Notes: generated from the sequence alone by a model not told the origin. 64,000 nucleotides of DNA from Terrimonas rubra (GCF_042686025.1 NZ_JBHUOZ010000001.1:186001-250000); one strand, 5' to 3'. Counted from the stretch's first letter, positions 35,483 through 44,778 are shown. Numbers and translations are program-made.

Positions 35483-35582
35483 GTTACAATTAGTTTATTT
35501 CCTAATTAACGGAACAAAAAAGCAAATGGGGGGAGTGGGGGCAGAAAAAAATAATCAGGATATTATATTCATTAACAGCAGG

Positions 35583-36185
35583 TTAGAACATACCCGACTG
35601 GGAAAGCAGCCATACGGCCAGCAAAGTGGCATCCATATTATTGAGCATATATTGCTGTAAATTCTTTTTACCGGTTACCAGGTATTCTTTAACCGTAAGC
35701 GGTGATATACCCATGATCTCCGAAGCTTTTTTGTAGGTATAGCCTTCCTGTTTCACTAATTTGTACACCCGCCTTTGCTGGGGACTTAGCTGGTCAATGG
35801 CCTTGTTTAATAACAGGGAACATTCTTTTTGCAGCAGTAATTCCTCTACCGGGTTATATTGTTCGGCCGCCAGTTTTGTAAACTTTTGCAGGAGTTTTTT
35901 ATCAGATTTCAGTTTACGGAAAAAGTCAAATACCAGTCTTTGACCAATGCGGTAGATATAACCGGCAAAGTTTTCCTGTAAACCCGGCGCTTCCCTTTTT
36001 AACCATACCCGGGTGAACAGCTCCTGGGTAATTTCTTCGGCAGACAGGGGGTCCTTTACAATCCGGAGAATACCGGAATATAGTTGCGGGCTGTAATGGC
36101 GGTACAAAACGGTAAATGCTTCCGTATCACCCTTTTGCAAGGCTTCCACCCACATGGGTTCGTTATGTAAATTAGTTTTTGACAA
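35583..36185 (-). CDS. ECF RNA polymerase sigma factor of the glycan locus
   Basis: Region 2 is at about 10-85 (EALQKGDTEAFTVLYRHYSPQLYSGILRIVKDPLSAEEITQELFTRVW) and region 4 at about 125-180 (QLSPQQRRVYKLVKQEGYTYKKASEIMGISPLTVKEYLVTGKKNLQ). The frame is open to a TTG at 36212, but that codon is part of a perfect -7 box (36210-36217). Translation must therefore begin further in, at the TTG 36185 (200 aa) or the ATG 36155 (190 aa). It directs transcription of the SusCD operon and is controlled by the adjacent FecR protein. Confidence 0.92.
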   Translation of the reverse strand: MSKTNLHNEPMWVEALQKGDTEAFTVLYRHYSPQLYSGILRIVKDPLSAEEITQELFTRVWLKREAPGLQENFAGYIYRIGQRLVFDFFRKLKSDKKLLQKFTKLAAEQYNPVEELLLQKECSLLLNKAIDQLSPQQRRVYKLVKQEGYTYKKASEIMGISPLTVKEYLVTGKKNLQQYMLNNMDATLLAVWLLSQSGMF

Positions 36186-36209
36186 GCTGCTACTATCGGC
36201 TTTGGTAGC

Positions 36210-36217
36210 CAAAATTA
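36210..36217 (-). promoter_or_regulatory. -7 promoter box of the ECF sigma gene
   Basis: TAATTTTG on the minus strand matches TAnnTTTG exactly. It overlaps the first possible TTG start codon, which excludes that codon from the mRNA. Confidence 0.5.
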
Positions 36218-36367
36218 ACCGTAAAATAATAAAATATTAATCTAAAAAAATGTAAATAAGTTTTATAAAATTCAGGCATTCACAGACAACAGTACTGATA
36301 AACATTACAGGTAATATTTAGCCAATACACTAAACGTTATTTACAAAAGTGGGTTATATGTGCAGGA

Positions 36368-36754
36368 TCAATTGGCCTTTGCGGGCACAATCATTTCAAA
36401 TTCAGGAATTTCGACCAGGAATAGTTTTTTATTATGGAGGTTTTCCATCTGGTAAGTGCCTTTCATTTTACCCATATCGGTACGCAGGTTACAGCCACTT
36501 ACATACTGGTAATTTTCGCCCGGCTGCAGGGTGGGCTGTACCCCTACCACCCCTTCGCCTTCCACGGTGCGATAGGTACCATTACTGTCAAAAATATGCC
36601 AGTTGCGGCGATGTAGCTTTACGGGAAATGCGTTATGATTTTCGAGTGTGATACGGTAAGCAAACATAAACTCCGATTGCATGGGATTGCTGTAATCCGG
36701 TTGATAGAATGTTTCCACATGCACCAATATACCTGCCGTAATAGCACTGCTCAT
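36368..36754 (-). CDS. apaG: ApaG protein (DUF525)
   Basis: Protein of 128 aa from ATG 36754, the usual ApaG length; a longer frame to 36814 adds 20 residues absent from the family. The signatures are FAYRITLENHNAFPVKLHRRNWHIFDSNG, VEGEGVVGVQPTLQPGENYQYVSGCNL and MKGTYQMEN. It is a fibronectin-III-like beta-sandwich linked to Co2+ resistance and Mg2+ efflux in enterobacteria, and the molecular role is uncertain. It stands alone, convergent with nothing. Confidence 0.94.
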   Translation of the reverse strand: MSSAITAGILVHVETFYQPDYSNPMQSEFMFAYRITLENHNAFPVKLHRRNWHIFDSNGTYRTVEGEGVVGVQPTLQPGENYQYVSGCNLRTDMGKMKGTYQMENLHNKKLFLVEIPEFEMIVPAKAN

Positions 36755-36999
36755 ATATGATGGTTTTGGTAAAAATAAGTTATTTCCCCGGCGTTTACAA
36801 TAATTATCTGTCATTTATAACTGCGGGCTTATAGCTGTAAGCCGTTATCCCTTGCCGCCGGACAGCGTCCGGACAAGGAAAACCCACCCTGTAAGCGATA
36901 ACGACCACCCTATAAAATAGTACTGTTGGAGAAACGGTAAACAAATGTCAAATACGCACAAAAGGCCTTATTTAATACACAATGGAAGCATATTTGAGT

Positions 37000-37007
37000 T
37001 ACCTTTG
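37000..37007 (+). promoter_or_regulatory. -7 promoter box of icd
   Basis: TACCTTTG matches TAnnTTTG exactly. It would give a leader of about 230 nt before the icd ATG at 37248. Confidence 0.5.
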
Positions 37008-37100
37008 CGCCACCAAATCAGCCGCTTTAAACAACCCGGATATGGAGAGAACAGGGCCGGTAAGTTTTGATGTTTATCATAAATGACGGGCCTTGCAATA

Positions 37101-37207
37101 CCGTTAACAGGCTGCCCGATGGCAGTGGCACCGAAGCCGTTTTAACGGCGCAGGTATAACGGACAGCGGGAACTGCAGTTGATAGTAGCACTACTGTTGA
37201 CAGCCCC
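37101..37207 (-). repeat. Dispersed structured repeat (copy C) within the icd leader
   Basis: Read on the minus strand it starts GGGGCTGTCAACAG, contains CAGTTCCCGCTGTCCG and ends ATCGGGCAGCCTGTTAACGG. The ends pair over about 12 bp (GGCTGTCAAC with GTTAACAGGC, allowing wobble). It matches copies at 56063-56178 and 63353-63458 and more weakly 24416-24545. Confidence 0.75.
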
Positions 37208-37247
37208 AAAAAAGTAACATATTAAACACACAATTATATAGTAATTT

Positions 37248-38699
37248 ATGAAAATAGCTGTAGCAAAAGGTGATGGCATTGGACCGGAAATTATGGATGC
37301 CGTGCTGAACATTTTTAAGGCGAACAATACACCGCTGGAGTACGAGTTTGTGGATATGGGTAAATGGGTGTTTGACAAAGGCTTTAATAACGGTATGACG
37401 CCGGAAGCCAAACAAAGTATTGAAACCCTGGGCTTATTGTTTAAAGGACCCATGGAAACGCCAAAAGGTAAAGGCGTAAAAAGTATTAATGTTACCGCCC
37501 GTAAAACCTGGAATACCTACGCCAACAAACGTGCTTTTCAAAGCCTGCACGGTGTAGATACGGTTTTTAGCAAAGCCGGTATACCTATTGATATTACAGT
37601 GGTACGTGAAAACATTGAAGATACTTATGGCGGTATTGAACATATGCTTACCCACGATGTGGCCCTGAGCCGCCGTTTTATTACCCGCCCGGGTAGTATG
37701 CAGGTGATACGTTACGCATTTGAAATGGCGCGCCAGAAAAATGCCCGCCGGATCAGCTGTGGCCATAAAGCCAACATTATGAAAATAACCGACGGTTTGT
37801 TTTTAGAATGTTTTTATGAAGTAGCGAAAGAGTATCCCGAAATTAAAGCAGACGATATTATTGTGGACGACCTTTGTATGAAACTGGTTACCCGCCCCGA
37901 CCTGTTTGATGTAGTGGTACTGACCAACCTGCAGGGTGATATTGTAAGCGACCTTTGCGCCGGCCTGGTAGGTGGTTTAGGCTTTGCTCCATCTGCCAAT
38001 ATTGGTGACCATATCTCTATTTTTGAAGCTGTACACGGCACCGCACCGGATATTGCCGGCCGTAATATTGCCAACCCAACGGCTTTATTATTAAGCGGTA
38101 TTGCTATGTTACAGCACGTAGGCTTAACAGAGAATGCAGCCGTTATTGAGAACGCACTATTATATACCCTGGAAAGCGGTGTACATACCGGTGATTTTGG
38201 AGATAAAAGTATTCCGGCTGTAAATACCACCGAGTTTGCCAATGCCATTATTGCCAATTTTGGTAAAAAACCGGCGGTAGGCGCTAAAGAGATTGTGCCC
38301 AATAAACCCGGCACGCCTGCCCCTTTCAAACTGCAGCAAAACAGTATGATGGTAAGCAAGGAAGCGGTTAACGAAACCATTGCAGGGGTTGATATGTTTA
38401 TTGAAAGTGATGAGCAGCCGCATGTAATTGCGTTGAAATGCCAGCGCCATGCAGGGGTAAAATTCAACCTGGTAAACATCAGCAACCGTGGTACCCAGGT
38501 ATGGCCAACCGGCTCGGTATACACCAACCTGGTAAACCAGTACAATGTACGTTTTGAAAGTATTGATGGCACACCACTTAGCCAAACAGATATTATTGGT
38601 TTGTACGTAAGCCTGAGCGGCAATTTTAAAATATGCTCCTTTGAACTGTTGAATGCCTGGGGCGATAAACGCGGGTATAGTTTAGCACAAGGACAATAA
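37248..38699 (+). CDS. icd: NADP-dependent isocitrate dehydrogenase
   Basis: Protein of 483 aa. It converts isocitrate to 2-oxoglutarate with CO2 release in the TCA cycle, in the cytosol. The isocitrate/isopropylmalate dehydrogenase fold spans about 1-335: AVAKGDGIGPEI, the substrate Arg-rich segment VVRENIEDTYGGIEH, the metal-binding DDLCMKLVTRPDLFDVVV ... NLQGDIVSDL, and the nucleotide loop EAVHGTAPDIAGRNIANP. A C-terminal extension of about 130 residues places it in the long-chain Thermus/Rickettsia-like class. It is monocistronic, with a terminator at 38739-38770. Confidence 0.96.
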   Translation: MKIAVAKGDGIGPEIMDAVLNIFKANNTPLEYEFVDMGKWVFDKGFNNGMTPEAKQSIETLGLLFKGPMETPKGKGVKSINVTARKTWNTYANKRAFQSLHGVDTVFSKAGIPIDITVVRENIEDTYGGIEHMLTHDVALSRRFITRPGSMQVIRYAFEMARQKNARRISCGHKANIMKITDGLFLECFYEVAKEYPEIKADDIIVDDLCMKLVTRPDLFDVVVLTNLQGDIVSDLCAGLVGGLGFAPSANIGDHISIFEAVHGTAPDIAGRNIANPTALLLSGIAMLQHVGLTENAAVIENALLYTLESGVHTGDFGDKSIPAVNTTEFANAIIANFGKKPAVGAKEIVPNKPGTPAPFKLQQNSMMVSKEAVNETIAGVDMFIESDEQPHVIALKCQRHAGVKFNLVNISNRGTQVWPTGSVYTNLVNQYNVRFESIDGTPLSQTDIIGLYVSLSGNFKICSFELLNAWGDKRGYSLAQGQ

Positions 38700-38738
38700 G
38701 CGTTATTGGTTAATAGTTTAACCGAGCATTATTATAAT

Positions 38739-38770
38739 AAAAGCACCTGTACATGCAGGTGCTTTTATAT
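38739..38770 (+). terminator. Terminator of icd
   Basis: 11-bp arms AAAAGCACCTG (38739-38749) and CAGGTGCTTTT (38756-38766) around a 6-nt loop. The A/T tails could serve both strands. Confidence 0.85.
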
Positions 38771-39049
38771 TTATTGCTGTTTGCATTACTACTATCAATC
38801 CTAAATCTCTAAAAGGGACTTTACAATCTGACAAAGCATAATAGTTTTATGTTACCAGCGTCCCACCCTTGATTGAGCTTACGTTGTGTCACTCACTTGT
38901 ACTGCTACAATTCTACCGGGCTATATGTAATAACCAATATTTCTTTTCAAAGTTTTTGACTGCTTTTAACTTGTTAATCTTTTTAATATATTTTAATCAA
39001 CCGGTTCATCTTTCGTGTGATTATATTATCTTTCAGACACCACTTGTAT

Positions 39050-40075
39050 ATGCACAAAAAACTACTTGTCTTACTCATTACAACTTTTACTTGTGTTTGT
39101 TATACGCAGGCACAGCTTTATTCTTTTCAACTTTTCCGGGTAAATCCTTGCACCAATACTACCGAGCTTGAAAGAGGCACCTATTATCTTGTTGCCCAAT
39201 CGGGCAATGGTTACAAAAGTGTTGACGGTACTGTTTGGCTGGATAGTATGGGTAAGTATAAAATTGTATCGCTATCGCAACGTAATGTAAACTTTGGCAC
39301 GGTAAATATTACTGATAGTGTGAATACACATATACACTATGATAAAAAAATAAATATAAAATTTGATCGGCAACTTGGGGCAGAAGCCTATTTTGATTGT
39401 AAAGGTTTATTAAATGGCGTGCATGAAGATATTTATGAAAACGGCATTCTTTTAATGCGGGGTAATTTTAAAAATGGAGAACCTAAAGATTCGTTAACCT
39501 TTTTTTACCGTAACGGAAACGTTTATCAAAGTGTTATTTTTTTTCGAAAAAAAATTCATATCAGGGAATACGACAGCTTGTCCGTATTAACTAAAATAAC
39601 CCATGTACTGGACCATACTTATTTTTCTACAGAATATAATGCCACCAGTTTTTACCCCAATGGCAGGGTAAAAAAAATAGAAAAAGTAAGAAGAAGAACC
39701 ACTACTTCCAAGGAGTACTATCCTGATAAAAAACTTAAAAGCGAAACTAATTATAGTAGCAAAACCGACTATGATAATGAAGGAAGAATTACCGCTAAGT
39801 ACACCTGGAAAGATATAACAGCCAGCAGGGGTTTAGTACTACAAACAACTTACGAGGTAGTAAAAACCAATTACGATAAACTGCATAAAAAAACATCCAT
39901 TATAAAATATCATTCCACGCAATGGGGAAATAATATCCCAAACTTTGATTTAAACAGCGCCAGCTACTTTGTTTATTGGAAACAATATGCGGATGATGGA
40001 CAAGAAACGGTGTTATTTAAAAATATAAGTAAGCATGAAATGATGCAGTCGGGTGCTGATATTATTAGTCAATAA
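39050..40075 (+). CDS. Secreted MORN-like protein, first of a paralogous pair
   Basis: Protein of 341 aa from ATG 39050, chosen because it gives the signal peptide MHKKLLVLLITTFTCVCYTQAQ; a longer frame begins at 39017. The mature part has MORN_2/YwqK-like beta repeats (CKGLLNGVHEDIYENGILLMRGNFKNGEPKDS, YNATSFYPNGRVKKIEKV). It aligns along its whole length with the next gene (F..QRVN-C.., CNGLLNGEHED.YE.GI..MRGNFKNG, SAAYFVYWKK...DGQE). The function is unknown. It may be a surface-anchored or effector-like structural protein. Confidence 0.7.
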   Translation: MHKKLLVLLITTFTCVCYTQAQLYSFQLFRVNPCTNTTELERGTYYLVAQSGNGYKSVDGTVWLDSMGKYKIVSLSQRNVNFGTVNITDSVNTHIHYDKKINIKFDRQLGAEAYFDCKGLLNGVHEDIYENGILLMRGNFKNGEPKDSLTFFYRNGNVYQSVIFFRKKIHIREYDSLSVLTKITHVLDHTYFSTEYNATSFYPNGRVKKIEKVRRRTTTSKEYYPDKKLKSETNYSSKTDYDNEGRITAKYTWKDITASRGLVLQTTYEVVKTNYDKLHKKTSIIKYHSTQWGNNIPNFDLNSASYFVYWKQYADDGQETVLFKNISKHEMMQSGADIISQ

Positions 40076-40116
40076 ACCCAATATTTTTTATAATTAAAAA
40101 TGGGGTTGAAAATTTA

Positions 40117-41133
40117 ATGAACAAATTACTTCTCCTTTTTTTTACGCTAATTGGTCATTTTGCATCAGGTCAAACTCAAACTATTTGGTTTCAAATGCAA
40201 CGGGTAAATTATTGTACAAAAGAAACCGTCATAGATTCAAACTATTTTTACCTGGCAGATATGCTGGGTAACCAGTATAAAAATGTCAGAGGCAAAGTAT
40301 TTTTGCCGGCCGCAGGTGAGTACCAGATTTTTTATCCCACCCAACCCGACATCATTTTCCCGGTTATTAATATACAAAAGGACACTAATATTTATACGCA
40401 TTACGACAGTAAGATCAGGGTAGGCCTGGGATTTGACAATGGTGTTACATACGTGTATAAAGATTGTAACGGTTTACTCAATGGTGAGCACGAGGATTAT
40501 TATGAGGACGGTATTGTGAAAATGCGGGGCAATTTTAAAAATGGCATACCCAAGGACTCTATCAGTATATTTCACCCAAATGGTATACCTTATAAATCGA
40601 TTATTTACCTACCCAGGCATTTGTATATTAAAGAATTTGACAGCCTGGCACGGGTGGTAAAAATCAGTCACTATGGTACCGAAAACTCAGCCTCGCCCAA
40701 TTATACTGCCACCACTTTTTATCCCAACGGGAATACTCACATTGCAGAAAAGTCATATAGAGGCATTATACAGTTTACAGAATATTACGAAGGCAAACGG
40801 CTGAAAGTAGAGATGACCAGGGACTGGCGAAAAGAATATACACCGGCCGGCACGCTTGAAACCATGTATAAATGGAAAGAAAAAGCGGCCAGGAAACCTC
40901 CGTATATTCATAAAAAATTTGAGATCACCAGGACCAGTTATGACGCCTCAGGGAGAAAGACCGAAGAGATTAAATACCACACCCCCTCTTTTAATAAACA
41001 ACCCCAGATAGGCCTTGGATCAGCCGCTTATTTTGTTTACTGGAAAAAATTTTCACCTGATGGACAGGAAGAATTGGTACTCAGGAACAGGACCATCTAC
41101 GAGGTGGTCACGCAGGGATTACTCCGCTATTAA
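40117..41133 (+). CDS. Secreted MORN-like protein, second of a paralogous pair
   Basis: Protein of 338 aa with signal peptide MNKLLLLFFTLIGHFASGQ. The repeats CNGLLNGEHEDYYEDGIVKMRGNFKNG, YTATTFYPNGNTHIAEKSY and SAAYFVYWKKFSPDGQEE mirror the preceding gene 41 bp upstream, so the pair arose by tandem duplication and has since diverged. No catalytic motif is evident. It ends convergent with the TonB-dependent receptor gene. Confidence 0.7.
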   Translation: MNKLLLLFFTLIGHFASGQTQTIWFQMQRVNYCTKETVIDSNYFYLADMLGNQYKNVRGKVFLPAAGEYQIFYPTQPDIIFPVINIQKDTNIYTHYDSKIRVGLGFDNGVTYVYKDCNGLLNGEHEDYYEDGIVKMRGNFKNGIPKDSISIFHPNGIPYKSIIYLPRHLYIKEFDSLARVVKISHYGTENSASPNYTATTFYPNGNTHIAEKSYRGIIQFTEYYEGKRLKVEMTRDWRKEYTPAGTLETMYKWKEKAARKPPYIHKKFEITRTSYDASGRKTEEIKYHTPSFNKQPQIGLGSAAYFVYWKKFSPDGQEELVLRNRTIYEVVTQGLLRY

Positions 41134-41185
41134 TCCATTCGCAACAACTACAACTTTAAGGGTGGCCAGCTCACGGTTATACCTA

Positions 41186-43849
41186 TCAAAAATAAAAGCC
41201 AACCTTCAGCATTAACTGACGTGGCCGGAGTTGAACAATGTTTTGCGAAAAATAAAACTGGGAGAACATCGGCCTCACATAGGTGGAAGCATTCAGCAGG
41301 TTAATACATACCAGGTCAAAATCAATGCGCTTTTTAGCGATCGTATAGCGGTAAGCAAGGTCCCAGTAAACATTGTGTTTATTTGCCGGTACAAAATCAT
41401 TATAGTAATGATCTGCTGTCACCGTAAGCTGATGATGCTTTAAAGGATACAAAGTAAGCCTGCCTGCCTGTGACAGGGTATAATATTTTTGCTCGGGCCT
41501 GGTTCCTGTTTTATTCATACCAATATTATTGTTGATCGTATAATCAATGCTGGCATAGGCAGAGAAACGGGTATTGATCCGCAGGTTAGGGTTCAACGTA
41601 GTATTAACTGTTTTCGTAAGACCATTATTTAACCATTGGTTTTCCGACTGCCGGGAAGCATCTGCGCCAATGGTCAGTGTAGTTTTAATAGCCGTGAAGT
41701 AATAACCCAGTTTAGCAGACGATTCATGCCTGTAGGCCTGGTTGTTTACATCTTTAATCGCCACTATCATGGTACCATCGGGTTGCACCAAATTCTGGAA
41801 TAAAAACGGGTTATCGGAAAATGAAAACCGGTAACGTACATTGAAGAACACACCATTCACCGGGTTGCGGAACCGGATGCCCGGTTGAAAATAAACGGTT
41901 TTATTTTGCAGCACGGGATAAGCATTCTGTTGCAAATTGCGGTAATTGGTCAGCAGGTAGCCATATAATACCTGGCCTGGCTGATAAAAATCGTTACTAA
42001 AGCCACCAAAAATATCCGACTCCCAATAGTTGCCCAGTTTATACCGCCAGGTAACGGAAGGTTGTACGATCAGCCCGCTATTTTTCTGGCCGTTATCCAG
42101 CCTGCTGTCACGAACGGAAATAAACGTATAAGAGAACGGCAGCCTGATGGTAAGATCGCTTTTTTGTGTTTTCCGGATCAATTCTGTTTGTGCAAAAAAT
42201 TTCTGTTTTTTATATAACAGCGCATTGTTGAAATGATCCTGTGATTTTACATTATCAATATAAATATCAGCATCGGTTTTGTGTTCCTGTAATACCAGAC
42301 CTGCCCTGGACGTAAGCGTAAACTTGCCAAGACCTTTTATAAGCTCGGCATAGTTATGTGTTTGCCATACCTGTTGCCTTATTTCCTGGCGCAACTGTCC
42401 ATAGTCCACACTATCATTCAAAGCTTCAATAAACTGTCCAGGCGTCACCGTAAGACGTTGAGGCGACCTGTTATAGTTAACGAAAGAATAAATAGTGACC
42501 AGTTGTTTACCAATGGGTGTTATCCATTTTAATTCGTTGGTAACAGATGTGTAGGGGGTACTGGTACGTTGTGCAATATTATCACGGGTATTAAAAATAT
42601 GCCCGGCTGCACCATCAGTATTAAAATGAAAACGGGTATTATTGGCCATATAACCCTTGGTAACATTTTTTTGCAGGGTTACACTGGTTTTAAAGTCATT
42701 ATAGAAAAGCCGGTTATTCATTTGTTCTTCCAGCAGCACATTTCCTGTTGGTAAAATATATTCTATCCGGTTGTCGCCATTTTGTCTTTGATAATCGTTG
42801 AAATAAGAGGAATTGATCCTCAGTTCTACATCCTTTTTTAACCTGGTAATATAATTAAGCGTTCCTAGGTGTATATTATTATCAAGAAAACGAAGGTTGG
42901 AAACCGGCGGGAACTGCACTTCTACAATATTCACCAGGTTCGATTTCATGGTAGGTGTTTCTACCTGTTCCAGAAAACTCTCCAGGTTAAGGGCTTTTAA
43001 TTGCACACTTACGTCGTTACCTATATTATTGGACTGGTAAGAAGCAATGAACTGGTGTTTTTTAGTAAATACCATCGGGGTTATATTGGCGCTCCAAAGA
43101 AAAGGAGAAAAACCAGCACCCAGCTGTGCATTACCCGTAGTAGTGATATTGCTCTTTAATTTAATATTGATAGCTGCCTGGTTGCTGGGCACCAGGCTGT
43201 CCAGTACTTTGATGGGCTGGTGGTTTTCTATTACCTGTACACTGGTTACCGATTGATGGGGAAGGTTTTTATTGGCAAGACCATAACGGCCTTCCAGCAG
43301 GTCCATACCTTCAATATAATACCGGTTGATCGGCTTACCCTGGTATAATACTTTACCATCACCCTGTATCTCAATGCCGGGCATCTTAGCCAATACATCG
43401 CCGATACTTCTGTCGCGGCCTTCGGCAAATTCACTTACCTGGTAACTGATGGTATCACCCCGCATGCGTATCGGGCCACTCTTTACTTTTACCTCAGGTA
43501 ATATTTCTGAAAAAAAATGCAGGGTGAAATTTAATTCCTGCGCCTGGTTCAATATAGTTTGACGGACAGGTTTGTAATTCAGTTTACGCAGGTTTAACAC
43601 CAACGGGCTTAACCCGGTGTTAACGCTTAAACTATAGTTGCCCGTTTTATTACTGATGGCAAATGCCAGCACCTGTTGATCCTCTGTAGTAATAGTAACA
43701 GATACACCTTGCATCCCAACGCCTAACGTATCTGTTATTTTTCCCTTAATCAGCACCGGTTGCTGTGCATAAGCAATAAAAGAAGTAAAGCAGGTTAAAA
43801 TAGTTAAGGTGACAAGAAAGAAAAGATATTTAGACCTTCTGTTATTCAT
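41186..43849 (-). CDS. TonB-dependent receptor-like outer-membrane protein (CarboxypepD_reg + plug + barrel)
   Basis: Protein of 887 aa from ATG 43849, which overlaps the GLPGLI stop by 8 nt (ATGAATAA) and gives a signal peptide ending FIAYAQQ; a longer frame begins at 43894. A carboxypeptidase-regulatory-like domain spans about 35-115 (IKGKITDTLGVGMQGVSVTITTEDQQ), followed by a plug (SIGDVLAKMPGIEIQGDGKVLYQGKPINRYYIEGMDL) and a long barrel with C-terminal Phe (RQLMLKVGFYF). This is the family that partners GLPGLI proteins. The substrate is unknown. Confidence 0.88.
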   Translation of the reverse strand: MNNRRSKYLFFLVTLTILTCFTSFIAYAQQPVLIKGKITDTLGVGMQGVSVTITTEDQQVLAFAISNKTGNYSLSVNTGLSPLVLNLRKLNYKPVRQTILNQAQELNFTLHFFSEILPEVKVKSGPIRMRGDTISYQVSEFAEGRDRSIGDVLAKMPGIEIQGDGKVLYQGKPINRYYIEGMDLLEGRYGLANKNLPHQSVTSVQVIENHQPIKVLDSLVPSNQAAINIKLKSNITTTGNAQLGAGFSPFLWSANITPMVFTKKHQFIASYQSNNIGNDVSVQLKALNLESFLEQVETPTMKSNLVNIVEVQFPPVSNLRFLDNNIHLGTLNYITRLKKDVELRINSSYFNDYQRQNGDNRIEYILPTGNVLLEEQMNNRLFYNDFKTSVTLQKNVTKGYMANNTRFHFNTDGAAGHIFNTRDNIAQRTSTPYTSVTNELKWITPIGKQLVTIYSFVNYNRSPQRLTVTPGQFIEALNDSVDYGQLRQEIRQQVWQTHNYAELIKGLGKFTLTSRAGLVLQEHKTDADIYIDNVKSQDHFNNALLYKKQKFFAQTELIRKTQKSDLTIRLPFSYTFISVRDSRLDNGQKNSGLIVQPSVTWRYKLGNYWESDIFGGFSNDFYQPGQVLYGYLLTNYRNLQQNAYPVLQNKTVYFQPGIRFRNPVNGVFFNVRYRFSFSDNPFLFQNLVQPDGTMIVAIKDVNNQAYRHESSAKLGYYFTAIKTTLTIGADASRQSENQWLNNGLTKTVNTTLNPNLRINTRFSAYASIDYTINNNIGMNKTGTRPEQKYYTLSQAGRLTLYPLKHHQLTVTADHYYNDFVPANKHNVYWDLAYRYTIAKKRIDFDLVCINLLNASTYVRPMFSQFYFSQNIVQLRPRQLMLKVGFYF

Positions 43850-44690
43850 CCAGTTCCAAAGGGTTATTTTGTAGTTGAAGCATTTCTGTAGCATTCTTGG
43901 CAGCTTTTTCTATTAGCTCCGGGGGCAATTTCATATTATCCGGTTCAAAAAAAGGACCGGGGTTAGCTTTAAATTTCTTGTATACCGCTTTATAATCGCT
44001 ACTGCTTTTTAATTCTTTTAAGATGTTACTGATAGGCCTGGTGGCAATATTTTTATTCGCCTTTTCAAGACCAACTGCGATAAACTTATAATCTCCCTTT
44101 GTATCTGCTATTTCCAGTATCAGCCCTGGTAATCCACTGAATTTATAGGGACCATCCTGTATAGGTATACCTGATGTAAACCATGCAATATAATCCCTGC
44201 CTGCAAAACGAGTAGTGGCTTTCTGGCATTTATAACCTAACAATACTTTCTCCTCCGCATCAAGCTTCCATTGCAGATCAGGAAGACTATCGGAAAAAAC
44301 ATAATAATTAACTCCTAAAACATTATTAAACTTATAGGTATTATTAGAAAAATCCTTACTTACCTGGTGATTAACTTTTGCTCGGGGAATACCCTGCATG
44401 GAGAAAGAAGGAGCTCCATTGATCATTTTGGGATTCTTATACTGGTCCATAAGCATGGAATCGGCCAGGAATTTATTATAGCTCAGATATTTCGATGTAT
44501 TTTGCCCGGATAAAAGTATCATTCTTTCTGTTACCAGCTTTGTAGAATCCTCCTTGTTTACCTTACCGATAAACTCATAGTAAATAATATAAGCGTATTG
44601 CTCATTCTTCAACTGTTGTTCCGATGTTTCTTTTAAATCATTACCTGCAAAAGATAATAAAACTGCCAGTAGTATACCCCAGTAAGCCAT
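43842..44690 (-). CDS. GLPGLI-family secreted protein
   Basis: Protein of 282 aa. The signal peptide is short (AYWGILLAVLLSFAGN) and the namesake motif FSGLPGLILEI is at about 183-193, after CQKATTRFAGRDYIAWFTSGIPIQDGPYKF. The family (TIGR01200) is of unknown function, often next to TonB-dependent receptors with a carboxypeptidase-regulatory domain, as here. It is translationally coupled to that receptor gene (8-nt overlap). A strong hairpin separates it from the small secreted protein gene upstream. Confidence 0.93.
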   Translation of the reverse strand: MAYWGILLAVLLSFAGNDLKETSEQQLKNEQYAYIIYYEFIGKVNKEDSTKLVTERMILLSGQNTSKYLSYNKFLADSMLMDQYKNPKMINGAPSFSMQGIPRAKVNHQVSKDFSNNTYKFNNVLGVNYYVFSDSLPDLQWKLDAEEKVLLGYKCQKATTRFAGRDYIAWFTSGIPIQDGPYKFSGLPGLILEIADTKGDYKFIAVGLEKANKNIATRPISNILKELKSSSDYKAVYKKFKANPGPFFEPDNMKLPPELIEKAAKNATEMLQLQNNPLELDE

Positions 44691-44732
44691 AGTTTATGGT
44701 TTTAGCATTTTACTTAAAAATATAATAAAGTA

Positions 44733-44778
44733 AAATAGCAAATGCGTGTTAGAACAAAATGTAACGCATTTGCTATTT
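44733..44778 (-). terminator. Terminator between the small secreted protein and GLPGLI genes
   Basis: Perfect 15-bp arms AAATAGCAAATGCGT (44733-44747) and its complement (44764-44778) with a 16-nt loop. On the minus strand it is followed by a T-rich stretch. It lies just after the 44806 stop. Confidence 0.85.

Larger units (their letters stand above)
36755..37247. other. Divergent spacer before icd
   Basis: This 493-bp gap holds a GC-rich hairpin around 36863-36877 (CCGGACAGCGTCCGG), an icd promoter box at 37000-37007, and a dispersed repeat (37101-37207) inserted in the icd leader. Two very short frames (14 codons at 37042 and 20 codons at 37084, overlapping ATGA) precede the repeat. Whether they are leader peptides is unclear. 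Confidence 0.5.

Noticed and set aside
38869..39171. 100-codon plus-strand frame before the MORN-like gene
   Set aside because: Overlaps the next gene in another frame and looks like AT-rich spacer translation.
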